A stretch of DNA of 64,000 nucleotides from Kitasatospora aureofaciens (GCA_000720845.1 JODU01000026.1:20715-84714), one strand, 5' to 3'. Shown: positions 48,095 through 58,021, numbered from the stretch's first letter. Program-made: numbers and translations. The notes: generated by a model from the letters alone, not told the origin.

Positions 48095-49543
48095 ATGGGG
48101 ATAGTCGCCGGGTTGGACAGTTCGCCCGATTTCACGCGTATCGTCGTCTGCGATTCGGACACGGGTGCCGTGCTGCGCCAGGGCTACGCGCCGCACCCGC
48201 TGGAGAGCCCCGAGGGCGGGGGCAGGCCCGCGGACGTCGATCCGCAGGCCTGGCTCCTCTCCCTCGGGGAGGCGGCCGGCGGCGGGCTCCTGGAGGGCGT
48301 GCAGGCCATCGGCGTGTCGGCGCAGGCCAACTCGGTCGTGCCGCTGGACGCGCAGGGCAACACCGTGCGCCCGGCCATGGTCGGCGGCGACAAGCGCTCC
48401 CAGGTGGCGGCGGCCGACCTGATCGACGCGCTCGGCGGGCGGGAGGCCTGGGCGCAGGCCGTGGGCTCGGTGCCGCAGGCCGGGCAGCCGGTGACGAAGC
48501 TGCGCTGGCTGGCGCGGAACGAGCCGGAGGCCGCCGCGCGGACCGCCGTACTGCTGCAGGCTCACGACTGGCTGGTGTGGCAGCTGCTCGGGCGGCCGGC
48601 CCGGCGGAGCACCGACCGGGGCGGGGCGTCGGGCACCGGGTACTGGTCGGCGGCGACCGGCGGTTACCGGCCGGACCTGGTCGAGCTGGCGCTCGGGCAC
48701 CAGGCGGTGCTGCCGGAGGTGATCGGCCCGGCCGACGCGGCCGGTACGACGCCGGAGGGGCTGCTGATCTCCGCGGGCACCGGTGAGACCCAGGCCGCCG
48801 CCTTCGGGCTCGGGATCGGCCTCGGCGACGCGGTGGTGTCGCTGGGCGCGTCCGGGTCCGTGATGGCCGTGCACACCGAGCCGCTCGTCGACCAGTCCGG
48901 GATGATCACCGCCCTGGCGGACGCCACCGGCATGCACCTGCCGGTCGTCACCACCCTGAACGCCGTACGTGCCCTGCGCGGGACCGCCGAACTGCTCGGG
49001 GTGCCGGACCTGGAGAGCCTGTCCGAGCTGGCGATGAAGTCGACGCCCGGGTCGCACGGGCTGGTGCTGCTCCCCTATCTGGAGGGTGAGCGGACGCCCA
49101 ACCTGCCGCACACCGCGGGCACCCTGGCCGGTCTCCGGCGCGAGTCGATGAGGCCGGAGCACCTGGCGCGGGCCGCGTTCGAGGGGATGCTGTGCGGTCT
49201 CGCCGACGCCCTGGACGTACTGCGCGGCCGGGGCGTGGACGTACGGCGGGTGTTCCTGCTCGGCGCGGCGGCCGAGCTGCCGGCCGTGCAGGCGGCGGCG
49301 CCGGCGCTGTTCGGGACGCAGGTCGTCGTGCCGCAGCCGGCGGACTACGCGGCGATCGGCTCGGCCCGCCAGGCGGCCTGGGCGCTGGGCGTCTCCCGGG
49401 GCACGCTGGACCCGCGCACTCCCCCGGTCTGGCGGGGCGCGGTGGCGCAGGTCCTGGAGCCGGGCGAGGAGCTGGCGGTGGGGCAGGCCGTGCGCCAGCA
49501 GTTCGTGTCGGTGCGCGAGCAGACGCACCCCGGCGCGCTGTGA
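48095..49543 (+). CDS. FGGY-family carbohydrate kinase (xylulokinase-like)
   Basis: A 482-residue two-domain sugar kinase: phosphate-1 motif IVAGLDSSPDFTRIVVCD at the N-terminus, GVSAQANSVVPLDAQG where FGGY kinases have the sugar-contacting SGQMHG segment, STDRGGASGTGYWSAATGGY near residue 170-190, ISAGTGETQAAAFGLGIG and the C-terminal VFLLGAAAELPAVQAAAP adenosine motif. It phosphorylates a pentulose or related sugar with ATP in the cytoplasm. No sugar isomerase or transporter gene is next to it, so D-xylulose is only the default guess. It follows a terminator and so is transcribed separately. Confidence 0.88.
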   Translation: MGIVAGLDSSPDFTRIVVCDSDTGAVLRQGYAPHPLESPEGGGRPADVDPQAWLLSLGEAAGGGLLEGVQAIGVSAQANSVVPLDAQGNTVRPAMVGGDKRSQVAAADLIDALGGREAWAQAVGSVPQAGQPVTKLRWLARNEPEAAARTAVLLQAHDWLVWQLLGRPARRSTDRGGASGTGYWSAATGGYRPDLVELALGHQAVLPEVIGPADAAGTTPEGLLISAGTGETQAAAFGLGIGLGDAVVSLGASGSVMAVHTEPLVDQSGMITALADATGMHLPVVTTLNAVRALRGTAELLGVPDLESLSELAMKSTPGSHGLVLLPYLEGERTPNLPHTAGTLAGLRRESMRPEHLARAAFEGMLCGLADALDVLRGRGVDVRRVFLLGAAAELPAVQAAAPALFGTQVVVPQPADYAAIGSARQAAWALGVSRGTLDPRTPPVWRGAVAQVLEPGEELAVGQAVRQQFVSVREQTHPGAL

Positions 49544-49682
49544 AGCGGAGGCTTACCGCCCGTAGGCCGGAATTTGCCGCGCTCTTGGGTTAATCGGTTG
49601 AGGTAACGCGGGTGGAGTGTTCGACGATAGGGGCCAGGGGCAACCAACCGCGGCCCCTGTCGCCGACTCCGAGAGACTCAGT

Positions 49683-51416
49683 GTGCTCATACGACTACTG
49701 CGGACCTATCTCAGGCCCTACAAGAAACCCATCGCCCTGCTGGTGGCGCTGCAGTTCCTGCAGACCTGTGCCTCCCTCTACCTGCCGACCCTGAACGCGG
49801 ACATCATCGACGACGGTGTCGTGAAGGGTGACTCGGGCTACATCCTGAGCTACGGCGCCCTGATGATCGGCATCTCGCTGGCCCAGGTGGTCTGCAACAT
49901 CGGTGCCGTCTTCTACGGCGCGCGCACCGCGGCCGCCCTCGGCCGGGACGTGCGGGGTGCCGTCTTCGACCGGGTGCAGTCCTTCTCGGCGCGCGAGGTG
50001 GGCCACTTCGGCGCGCCCTCGCTGATCACCCGGACCACCAACGACGTCCAGCAGGTCCAGATGCTGGCCCTGATGACGTTCACGCTGATGGCGTCGGCGC
50101 CGATCATGTGCGTGGGCGGCATCGTGATGGCGCTCGGTCTGGACGTGCCGCTGTCCGGGGTGCTGCTCGGGGTCGTGCCGGTGCTGGCGATCTGCGTCAC
50201 GCTGATCGTGCGGAGGCTGCGCCCGCTGTTCCGGAAGATGCAGGTGCGCCTCGACACGGTGAACCGGGTGCTGCGCGAGCAGATCACCGGCAACCGCGTC
50301 ATCCGCGCCTTCGTGCGCGACGAGTACGAGCAGCAGCGCTTCCGGAAGGCCAACACCGAGCTGACCGAGGTGGCCCTCGGCACCGGCAACCTGCTCGCGC
50401 TGATGTTCCCGGTGGTCATGACGGTGGTGAACCTGTCGTCGATCGCGGTGGTGTGGTTCGGCGCCCACCGGATCGACAGCGGCGGGATGCAGATCGGCGA
50501 CCTGACCGCGTTCCTCGCCTACCTCATGCAGATCGTCATGTCCGTGATGATGGCCACCTTCATGTTCATGATGGTGCCGCGCGCGGAGGTGTGCGCCGAG
50601 CGCATCCAGGAGGTCCTGGAGACCGAGAGCAGCGTCGTGCCGCCCCTGGCCCCGGTCACCGAGCTGCGCAGGCACGGGCACCTGGAGATCCGGGAGGCGG
50701 GCTTCCGCTACCCGGGGGCCGAGGAGCCGGTGCTCAGGAACATCGGCCTGGTGGCCAAGCCGGGCGAGACGACCGCCGTCATCGGCTCGACCGGCAGCGG
50801 CAAGTCGACGCTGCTGGGCCTGGTCCCCCGCCTCTTCGACGCCACCGAGGGCGAGGTGCTGGTCGACGGGGTGGACGTGCGGACCGTCGACCCGAAGACG
50901 CTGGCCAAGGTCGTGAGCCTGGTGCCGCAGAAGCCGTACCTCTTCGCCGGCACGGTCGCGACCAATCTGCGCTACGGCAATCCGGACGCCACCGACGAGG
51001 AGCTGTGGCACGCGCTGAAGGTGGCGCAGGCCAAGGACTTCGTCTCCGAGCTGGAGGGCGGGCTCGACGCGCCGATCGCGCAGGGCGGCACCAACGTGTC
51101 GGGCGGTCAGCGGCAGCGGCTCGCCATCGCCCGGACGCTGGTCCAGCGCCCGGAGATCTACCTCTTCGACGACTCCTTCTCCGCCCTCGACTACGCCACC
51201 GACGCGGCGCTGCGGGCCGAGCTGGCGCAGGAGACCGCCGAGGCGACGGTGGTGATCGTGGCGCAGCGGGTGGCGACCATCCGGGACGCGGACCGGATCG
51301 TCGTGCTGGACGAGGGGCGGGTGGTCGGCGTGGGCCGGCACCACGAGCTGATGGCGGACAACGAGACCTACCGGGAGATCGTGCTCTCCCAGCTGACGGA
51401 AGCGGAGGCTGCCTGA
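49683..51416 (+). CDS. ABC exporter half-transporter with degenerate ATPase site (subunit 1)
   Basis: A 577-residue TMD-NBD protein with six helices (about 1-310) and a nucleotide-binding domain. It has Walker A GSTGSGKST near 368, signature VSGGQRQR near 471 and Walker B IYLFDDSFSALD near 490, with Asp replacing the catalytic Glu. The switch position is VAQRVATI, with Gln replacing His. These two changes mark the non-hydrolytic subunit of heterodimeric exporters. The start GTG at 49683 (MLIRLLRTYLRPYKKP) is preferred over an in-frame GTG at 49617. The stop overlaps the partner's ATG. The substrate is unknown; multidrug or lipid export is typical of the type. Confidence 0.9.
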   Translation: MLIRLLRTYLRPYKKPIALLVALQFLQTCASLYLPTLNADIIDDGVVKGDSGYILSYGALMIGISLAQVVCNIGAVFYGARTAAALGRDVRGAVFDRVQSFSAREVGHFGAPSLITRTTNDVQQVQMLALMTFTLMASAPIMCVGGIVMALGLDVPLSGVLLGVVPVLAICVTLIVRRLRPLFRKMQVRLDTVNRVLREQITGNRVIRAFVRDEYEQQRFRKANTELTEVALGTGNLLALMFPVVMTVVNLSSIAVVWFGAHRIDSGGMQIGDLTAFLAYLMQIVMSVMMATFMFMMVPRAEVCAERIQEVLETESSVVPPLAPVTELRRHGHLEIREAGFRYPGAEEPVLRNIGLVAKPGETTAVIGSTGSGKSTLLGLVPRLFDATEGEVLVDGVDVRTVDPKTLAKVVSLVPQKPYLFAGTVATNLRYGNPDATDEELWHALKVAQAKDFVSELEGGLDAPIAQGGTNVSGGQRQRLAIARTLVQRPEIYLFDDSFSALDYATDAALRAELAQETAEATVVIVAQRVATIRDADRIVVLDEGRVVGVGRHHELMADNETYREIVLSQLTEAEAA

Positions 51417-53344
51417 TGGCCGGGCCTGCGGGTCGCATGATGGCCGGGGGCGGACCCGACCAGCGTTCGATGGACTTCAAGGGGTCGGGCAAACGGCTCG
51501 TCGCCCAGTTCCGGCCGGAGCGGGCGACGCTGTTCACGCTGCTGGCGTGCGTCGTCGTCAGCGTCGGCCTCAACGTGGTGGGGCCGAAGATCCTCGGCCG
51601 GGCCACCGACCTGGTCTTCGCGGGCATCGTCGGGCGGGACATGCCGTCGGGTGCCACGAAGGAGCAGGTCCTCGCCTCCATGCGGGAGCGCGGTGACGGC
51701 AATGTCGCCGACATGCTCCGCAGCACGGACTTCACCCCGGGCCAGGGCATCGACTTCGGCGCGGTGGGCGAGGTGCTGCTGCTCGCGCTGGCGACGTTCG
51801 CGGTGGCCGGGCTGCTGATGGCGGTGGCCACGCGGCTGGTGAACCGCGCGGTGAACCGGACGATGTTCCGGCTGCGCGAGGACGTGCAGACCAAGCTGTC
51901 CCGGCTGCCGCTGTCGTACTTCGACAAGCGCCAGCGCGGTGAGGTGCTCAGCCGCGCCACCAACGACATCGACAACATCGGGCAGACGCTCCAGCAGTCG
52001 ATGGGCCAGCTGATCAACTCGCTGCTCACCATCATCGGTGTGCTGGCGATGATGTTCTACGTCTCCTGGATCCTGGCGCTGGTCGCGCTGGTGACGGTGC
52101 CGCTGTCGTTCGTGGTGGCCACGCGGGTGGGCAAGCGGTCGCAGCCGCAGTTCGTGCAGCAGTGGCGCTCGACGGGGCAGCTGAACGCGCACATCGAGGA
52201 GATGTACACCGGGCACGCGCTGGTGAAGGTGTTCGGGCGGCAGGAGGAGTCGGCCGAGCAGTTCGCCGAGCAGAACGACGCGCTCTACGAGGCCGGGTTC
52301 AGGGCGCAGTTCAACAGCGGCATCATGCAGCCGCTGATGATGTTCGTGTCCAACCTGAACTACGTGCTGGTCGCGGTGGTCGGCGGGCTGCGGGTGGCCT
52401 CGGGCCAGCTGTCCATCGGCGACGTGCAGGCCTTCATCCAGTACTCCCGGCAGTTCTCGATGCCTCTGACGCAGGTCGCCTCGATGGCGAACCTGGTGCA
52501 GTCCGGCGTGGCGTCGGCGGAGCGGATCTTCGAGCTGCTGGACGCCGAGGAGCAGTCGGCGGACCCGATCCCGGGCGTGCGGCCCGAGGACCTGCGCGGC
52601 CGGGTGGAGCTGGACCACGTGTCCTTCCGCTACGACCCGGAGAAGCCGCTGATCGAGGATCTGTCGCTGAAGGTGGAGCCGGGTCACACGGTCGCCATCG
52701 TCGGCCCGACGGGCGCGGGCAAGACCACGCTGGTCAACCTGCTGATGCGGTTCTACGAGGTGTCCGGCGGCCGGATCACCCTGGACGGCGTCGACATAGC
52801 GAAGATGTCCCGGGACGAGCTGCGGGCCGGCATCGGCATGGTGCTCCAGGACACCTGGCTGTTCGGCGGCACCATCGCGGAGAACATCGCGTACGGGGCG
52901 TCGCGGGAGGTCACCCGCGGGGAGATCGAGGAGGCCGCGCGGGCGGCGCACGCCGACCGGTTCGTACGGACGCTGCCCGACGGCTACGACACGGTGATCG
53001 ACGACGAGGGCACGGGGGTGAGCGCGGGTGAGAAGCAGCTGATCACCATCGCGCGGGCGTTCCTGTCCGACCCGGTGATCCTGGTCCTCGACGAGGCGAC
53101 GTCGTCCGTGGACACGCGGACGGAGGTGCTGATCCAGAAGGCGATGGCGAAGCTGGCGCACGGGCGGACGTCGTTCGTGATCGCGCACCGGCTGTCGACG
53201 ATCCGGGACGCGGACACGATCCTGGTGATGGAGGACGGGGCGATCGTGGAGCAGGGGGCGCACTCCGAGCTGCTCGCGGCCGGGGGTGCGTACGCGCGGC
53301 TGTACAAGGCCCAGTTCGCGCAGGCGGTGGCCGAGGTGGGCTGA
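51416..53344 (+). CDS. ABC exporter half-transporter with canonical ATPase site (subunit 2)
   Basis: A 642-residue TMD-NBD protein. It has an insertion between the first two helices (about 60-115), Walker A GPTGAGKTT near 429, Walker B VILVLDEATSSVD with catalytic Glu, switch His in VIAHRLSTIRD, and an altered signature GVSAGEKQL near 535. The altered signature faces the degenerate Walker B of subunit 1, so one site is consensus and one degenerate, the classic heterodimer pattern. The ATG at 51416 overlaps the preceding TGA. It converges with the sigma-factor gene, only 8 bp apart. Confidence 0.92.
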   Translation: MAGPAGRMMAGGGPDQRSMDFKGSGKRLVAQFRPERATLFTLLACVVVSVGLNVVGPKILGRATDLVFAGIVGRDMPSGATKEQVLASMRERGDGNVADMLRSTDFTPGQGIDFGAVGEVLLLALATFAVAGLLMAVATRLVNRAVNRTMFRLREDVQTKLSRLPLSYFDKRQRGEVLSRATNDIDNIGQTLQQSMGQLINSLLTIIGVLAMMFYVSWILALVALVTVPLSFVVATRVGKRSQPQFVQQWRSTGQLNAHIEEMYTGHALVKVFGRQEESAEQFAEQNDALYEAGFRAQFNSGIMQPLMMFVSNLNYVLVAVVGGLRVASGQLSIGDVQAFIQYSRQFSMPLTQVASMANLVQSGVASAERIFELLDAEEQSADPIPGVRPEDLRGRVELDHVSFRYDPEKPLIEDLSLKVEPGHTVAIVGPTGAGKTTLVNLLMRFYEVSGGRITLDGVDIAKMSRDELRAGIGMVLQDTWLFGGTIAENIAYGASREVTRGEIEEAARAAHADRFVRTLPDGYDTVIDDEGTGVSAGEKQLITIARAFLSDPVILVLDEATSSVDTRTEVLIQKAMAKLAHGRTSFVIAHRLSTIRDADTILVMEDGAIVEQGAHSELLAAGGAYARLYKAQFAQAVAEVG

Positions 53345-53352
53345 CCGCGCTC

Positions 53353-54582
53353 TTACTCCAGATAGCCCCTCAGCTGGTCCGCGTAGGCGTGGTCGCGGAG
53401 TTTGTTGAGGGTCTTGGACTCGATCTGGCGGATGCGTTCGCGGGTGACGCCGAAGAGGCGGCCGATCTCCTCCAGGGTGCGGGGGCGGCCGTCGACCAGG
53501 CCGTAGCGGAGCTGGACGACCTTGCGTTCGCGTTCGCCGAGGGTGGAGAGCACCGCGTCCAGGTGCTGGCGCAGCAGCAGGAACGCGGCCGACTCGACGG
53601 GGCTGGCGGCGTCGCCGTCCTCGATGAGGTCACCGAGGGCGACGTCGTCCTCCTCGCCGACCGGGGCGTACAGGGACACCGGCTCCTGGGCCAGGCGCAG
53701 CACCTCGCCGACGCGCTCGGGGGCCAGGTCCAGGTGGGCGGCGACCTCCTGCGGGGTGGGCTCGTAGCCGCGTTCCTGGAGCATCCGGCGCTGGACGCGG
53801 ACGACCCGGTTGATCAGCTCCACGACGTGGACGGGGACGCGGATGGTGCGGGCCTGGTCGGCCAGGGCGCGGGACATGGCCTGGCGGATCCACCAGGTGG
53901 CGTAGGTGGAGAACTTGTAGCCCCGGGCGTAGTCGAACTTCTCGACCGCCCGGATCAGGCCCAGGTTGCCCTCCTGGACCAGGTCCAGCATGGTCAGCCC
54001 GCGGCCGACGTACCGCTTGGCCACCGACACCACGAGCCGCAGGTTGGCCTCGATCAGGCGGCGCTTGGCGAGGCGGCCCATGACGACGAGCCGGTCGAGG
54101 TCGTGGGCGAGGCGGCTGTCGAGGTCGGGGGTGCGCCGCAGCTTCTCCTCGGCGAACAGCCCGGCCTCCACCCGCCGGGCGAGGTCGACCTCCTCGGCCG
54201 CGGACAGCAGCGGAATCCGCCCGATCTCGCGCAGGTACTGCCGGAACAGGTCGGAGGAGGGGCCGCCGGACTCCGTACGGGTGGGCGGCGGCGGTTCCGG
54301 GGGCTCGGGCACGTCCTCGGGGGCGCCGGGGTGGTGTCCGGCCGCCCCGGCACCGGGTTGCGCGGGCATCGCGACGAGCACGTCGCGCTCCGCGTCCGGC
54401 TCCGCGCCGCCGGTACCGGTGTCGGTCTGGGTGAGGGTCTGGGTCTGCACGGGGGCGACCTCCAGGATGGACGCGGCCGGCGGGGGCCGGCGGCGGTACG
54501 ACGGGGGCGGAGCCGGCTCGCTCGCCGCTGTCCGCCTCGCACGCGTGCCCTCGGGCACCGCCCCCAGTGTGGGGTACGACAC
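53353..54582 (-). CDS. hrdA: RNA polymerase sigma-70 family factor, HrdA-like
   Basis: A 409-residue group 2 sigma factor. Pro/Thr-rich N-terminus to about 110, region 1.2 (DLFRQYLREIGRIPLLSAAE), region 2 with the -10 recognition helix (LDLVQEGNLGLIRAVEKFDY, FSTYATWWIRQAMSRALADQ), region 3 and region 4 (LEEIGRLFGVTRERIRQIES). No long region 1.1 like that of the principal factor is present. It probably recognises HrdB-like promoters under particular conditions. The hrdA name rests on the neighbouring dnaG, which I recall next to hrdA in S. coelicolor. The start is GTG at 54582 with only a weak ribosome site, so the N-terminus is uncertain. Confidence 0.88.
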   Translation of the reverse strand: MSYPTLGAVPEGTRARRTAASEPAPPPSYRRRPPPAASILEVAPVQTQTLTQTDTGTGGAEPDAERDVLVAMPAQPGAGAAGHHPGAPEDVPEPPEPPPPTRTESGGPSSDLFRQYLREIGRIPLLSAAEEVDLARRVEAGLFAEEKLRRTPDLDSRLAHDLDRLVVMGRLAKRRLIEANLRLVVSVAKRYVGRGLTMLDLVQEGNLGLIRAVEKFDYARGYKFSTYATWWIRQAMSRALADQARTIRVPVHVVELINRVVRVQRRMLQERGYEPTPQEVAAHLDLAPERVGEVLRLAQEPVSLYAPVGEEDDVALGDLIEDGDAASPVESAAFLLLRQHLDAVLSTLGERERKVVQLRYGLVDGRPRTLEEIGRLFGVTRERIRQIESKTLNKLRDHAYADQLRGYLE

Positions 54583-54666
54583 ATCACCGCCACGAGGGGC
54601 GTGCGGTGACTTTTTGCGTCCGCGCCGTGACCGAGGGGTGGCCCGCGGGTGTTCCCCGGGTCGGTC

Positions 54667-56592
54667 CTAGAGCGCGGCGGCGCCGTGTTCGCGCAGGTTT
54701 TGGTCGTACTGCTGGAGGATCCACAGCTCGTTCTGCACGGCGGCCAGTTCGGCCGGGTCGCCGTGGCCGGACAGGCGGGTGAGGCGGCCGGTGATGTCGC
54801 GGATGCGGCGCTCGACGGCCCGGCGGCGGACCGTGACGAGCTGGGCGCCCGCGTAGACCTCGTCGACGCCCTTGACGCCGCGGTGCAGCATGATCGCCTC
54901 GACCGCGAGTTCGGTGACCATGGCGCGGACGGCGTCGTCGGGGGCGGCCTCGCGGACCCGGACCAGGTAGTCCTGCGGGTCCTGGACGCCGAACTCGGCG
55001 CCGCCCGCCTCCATGATCGCCTCGCGTACGGCGGCGTAGGGCGGGGCGGTGAACTCGTCGACGCCGTACGCGTCGAAGGCCGGGGAGACCAGCTCGGGGC
55101 GCTGGAGGGCGAGCTTGAGCAGCTCACGCTCGGTGGCGAAGACCGGGTTGCGGAGGTTGAGGGCGGGGCCCCGGGGGGCGGTCCGGGCGGGCCCGGCCTG
55201 CTGCTGCGGGCCGCTGCCGCGCTGCCGCTGGTCGGGGGCGGGGCCCTTGCCGCCGCGGTCGCGGGCCCAGCGGGCCAGCTGGGCGATCCGCTTGACCACG
55301 AACTGGGTGTCGAGGATGCCGAGCATCCCGGCGAGCTGCACGGCGACCTCGTGCTGGGCGCCGCTGTTCTTGATCCGGGCGACGACCGGGGCGGCCTCGT
55401 CGAGCGCCGAGGCGCGGCCGGCCGGGGTGTCCAGGTCGTAGCGGGAGACGATCTGGCGCAGGGCGAACTCGAAGAGCGGGGTGCGCGGCTCGACCAGGTC
55501 GGCGACCGCGTCGTCGCCCTTGGCCAGGCGCAGGTCACAGGGGTCCATGCCGTCGGGGGCGATGGCGATGTACGTCTCGGCGGCGAACTTCTGGTCGTCC
55601 TCGAAGGCGCGCAGGGCCGCCTTCTGTCCGGCCGCGTCGCCGTCGAAGGTGAAGATCACGCGGGCCGAGCCGTTGTCCATCAGCAGCCGGCGCAGGATCT
55701 TGATGTGGTCGCCGCCGAAGGCGGTGCCGCAGGTGGCGATGGCGGTGGTGACCCCGGCGAGGTGGCAGGCCATGACGTCGGTGTAGCCCTCGACGACCAC
55801 GGCGCGGGACGCCTTCGCGATGTCCTTCTTGGCGAGGTCGATGCCGTAGAGGACCTGGGACTTCTTGTAGATCGCGGTGTCGGGGGTGTTCAGGTACTTC
55901 GGGCCGTTGTCCGACTCGTAGAGCTTGCGGGCGCCGAAGCCGACGACGTCGCCGCCGATGTCGCGGATGGGCCACATCAGCCGGCCGCGGAAGCGGTCGA
56001 TGGGGCCGCGGCGGCCTTCCTGGGCAAGGCCGGAGAGCAGCAGCTCCTTGTCGCTGAAGCCCTTGCCGCGCAGGTAGCGGGTGAGGTGGTCCCAGCCCTG
56101 GGGGCTGTAGCCGACGCCGAAGTGCTCGGCGGCGGCCTGGTCGAAGCCGCGGTCGGCGAGGAAGGCGCGGCCGGTGTCCGCCTCGGGGCCGGTCGCCAGC
56201 TGCTCCGCGTACCACTGGGCGGCGATCTTGTGGGCCTCGACCAGGCGGATGCGCTCGCCGCGCTGGTGCGCCGGGTTGTACCCGCCCTCCTCGTACCGCA
56301 GGGTGATGCCGGCCTGGCCGGCCAGGCGCTCGACCGCCTCCGAGAAGGTGAGGTGGTCGATCTTCATCACGAACGTGATGGTGTCGCCGCCCTCCTGGCA
56401 GCCGAAGCAGTGGAAGAACCCCTTGCTCGGACTGACCTGGAAGGACGGCGACTTCTCGTCGTGGAAGGGGCACAGCCCCTTCAGGTTGCCGCCGCCCGCG
56501 TTGCGCAGCTGGAGGTACTCCGAGACGACGGCGTCGATCGGGACCGCGTCCCGTACCGCCTTCACGTCCTCGTCGTTGATCCGTCCTGCCAC
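54667..56592 (-). CDS. dnaG: DNA primase
   Basis: A 641-residue primase. The N-terminal zinc-binding domain has Cys41, His44, Cys62 and Cys65 (LCPFHDEKSPSF, HCFGCQEGGD). The catalytic core has VVVEGYTDVMACHLAGV and IFTFDGDAAGQKAALRAFED (TOPRIM acidic residues) at about 265-345. The C-terminal helicase-binding region starts after about 430 with a Gln/Pro-rich linker. It synthesises RNA primers at the replication fork with DnaB. It lies upstream of the sigma-factor gene on the same strand, with an 84-nt gap. All catalytic motifs are intact. Confidence 0.97.
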   Translation of the reverse strand: MAGRINDEDVKAVRDAVPIDAVVSEYLQLRNAGGGNLKGLCPFHDEKSPSFQVSPSKGFFHCFGCQEGGDTITFVMKIDHLTFSEAVERLAGQAGITLRYEEGGYNPAHQRGERIRLVEAHKIAAQWYAEQLATGPEADTGRAFLADRGFDQAAAEHFGVGYSPQGWDHLTRYLRGKGFSDKELLLSGLAQEGRRGPIDRFRGRLMWPIRDIGGDVVGFGARKLYESDNGPKYLNTPDTAIYKKSQVLYGIDLAKKDIAKASRAVVVEGYTDVMACHLAGVTTAIATCGTAFGGDHIKILRRLLMDNGSARVIFTFDGDAAGQKAALRAFEDDQKFAAETYIAIAPDGMDPCDLRLAKGDDAVADLVEPRTPLFEFALRQIVSRYDLDTPAGRASALDEAAPVVARIKNSGAQHEVAVQLAGMLGILDTQFVVKRIAQLARWARDRGGKGPAPDQRQRGSGPQQQAGPARTAPRGPALNLRNPVFATERELLKLALQRPELVSPAFDAYGVDEFTAPPYAAVREAIMEAGGAEFGVQDPQDYLVRVREAAPDDAVRAMVTELAVEAIMLHRGVKGVDEVYAGAQLVTVRRRAVERRIRDITGRLTRLSGHGDPAELAAVQNELWILQQYDQNLREHGAAAL

Positions 56593-56688
56593 GCGTGAAG
56601 TCTACGGGGCGGCACCGACATGTCCGGGCCCGGCCGGGCGGGCTCCGCCGGCGGTGCGTCTCGCCGCGCGGCGGCTGTCCGGCGCGGT

Positions 56689-56711
56689 ACCCCCGGGGTT
56701 CGGCCGGGGGT
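56689..56711 (-). terminator. Candidate terminator after the flavoprotein gene
   Basis: An 8-bp stem ACCCCCGG / CCGGGGGT with a 7-nt loop lies 45 nt downstream of the stop at 56756, within the 163-bp gap before dnaG. It has no U-tract. Confidence 0.5.
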
Positions 56712-56755
56712 CCGGGGGCTGTCCCCGGGAGTCGGGGTCGGCGACGGTACGGCAG

Positions 56756-58021
56756 CTAGGCGACGAGGCCTTCCAGCGCTACGTGCGGGTTCGCCAGCGC
56801 CTCCGGGTCCACCCGGGTCTTCGAGCGGATCAGCTGCTGGATCGGCTCCGTGACGTCCCACACGTTGACGTTCATCCCGGCCAGCACCCGCCCCTCCTTC
56901 AGCCAGAAGGCGATGAACTCGCGCTTCGCCGCGTCCCCGCGGATCACCACCTGGTCGTACGACCCGGCCGGCGCCCAGCCGGAGTACTCCATGCCCAGGT
57001 CGTACTGGTCGGTGAAGAAGTAGGGCACGCGGTCCTGGGCGAGGCCCTTGCCGAGCATCGCGCGGGCGGCGGCCGGGCCGCCGTTCAGGGCGTTGGCCCA
57101 GTGCTCCACGCGCAGGCTGGTGCCGAAGAGGGCGTGGTGGAAGGAGGCGACGTCGCCCGCCGCGTAGACGTCGGGGTCGGAGGTGCGCAGGTTCTCGTCG
57201 ACGGCGATGCCGCCGCCGTGCACGCGGTCGGCGATCTCCAGACCGGCGGCCTGGGCGAGCGCGGTGCGCGGGCCGGCGCCGATCGCGGCGAGCACGTCGT
57301 GCGCGGGGTGTTCCTCGCCGTCGTCGGTGCGGGCGGCCAGCACCATGCCGTCCTGGCCGACGATCTCGGTCAGCTTCACGCCGAAGCGGAAGCGGACGCC
57401 GTGCGCCTCGTGCAGTTCGGCGAAGACGGCGCCCAGTTCGGGGCCGAGGACGCCGTGCAGCGGGGTCGGGGACGGCTCGATGACGGTGACCTCCGCGCCG
57501 TACTCACGGGCCGCGGCCGCGACCTCCAGGCCGATCCAGCCCGCGCCGGCGATCACCAGGTGCCCGTTGTCCCGCCCGAGGGAGGCGAGGACGCCCTTGA
57601 GGCGCTCGGCGTGGGCCAGGCGGCGCAGGTGGTGGACGCCCGCGAGGTCGGTGCCGGGGACGTCCAGGCGACGGGGCTCGGCGCCGGTCGCGATGAGCAG
57701 CTTGTCGTACCTGACGTGGGTGCCGTCGTCGCCGTAGTGGACGGTCTTGGCGGCGCGGTCGATCGCGACGACCGTCTGGCCGAGGTGCAGCTCGATGTCG
57801 TGCCGCGCGTACCACGCGGGCTCGTGCACGAAGACGCTGTCCCGTTCCTCCTTGCCGAGCAGGAAGCCCTTGGACAGCGGCGGGCGCTCGTAGGGGTGGT
57901 CGCGTTCGTCGCAGACGAGGATCACCCGGCCGGTGAAGCTCTCCGTGCGGAGTGTCTCGGCCGCCTTCGCGCCCGCCAGGCCGCCTCCGACGATGACGAA
58001 TGTCTGATCCGCGTCGACCAC
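56756..58021 (-). CDS. NAD(P)/FAD-dependent oxidoreductase, ferredoxin-reductase type
   Basis: A 421-residue flavoprotein with GTG start (AGGAGG 7 nt upstream). FAD motif FVIVGGGLAGAKAAETLR is near the N-terminus, YERPPLSKGFLLG is characteristic of the BphA4/putidaredoxin-reductase group, LVIAGAGWIGLEVAAAAREY is the NAD site near 150, and DPDVYAAGDVASF is near 285. The C-terminal part has YDLGMEYSGWAPAGSYDQVV. It transfers electrons from NAD(P)H to a small Fe-S protein. No ferredoxin or P450 gene is adjacent, so the partner is unknown. Confidence 0.92.
   Translation of the reverse strand: MVDADQTFVIVGGGLAGAKAAETLRTESFTGRVILVCDERDHPYERPPLSKGFLLGKEERDSVFVHEPAWYARHDIELHLGQTVVAIDRAAKTVHYGDDGTHVRYDKLLIATGAEPRRLDVPGTDLAGVHHLRRLAHAERLKGVLASLGRDNGHLVIAGAGWIGLEVAAAAREYGAEVTVIEPSPTPLHGVLGPELGAVFAELHEAHGVRFRFGVKLTEIVGQDGMVLAARTDDGEEHPAHDVLAAIGAGPRTALAQAAGLEIADRVHGGGIAVDENLRTSDPDVYAAGDVASFHHALFGTSLRVEHWANALNGGPAAARAMLGKGLAQDRVPYFFTDQYDLGMEYSGWAPAGSYDQVVIRGDAAKREFIAFWLKEGRVLAGMNVNVWDVTEPIQQLIRSKTRVDPEALANPHVALEGLVA

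Noticed and set aside
50108..51415. Upstream extension of the second ABC exporter gene
   Set aside because: It is another frame of the first exporter gene. The ATG at 51416 overlaps the stop of that gene, as expected for coupled subunits.
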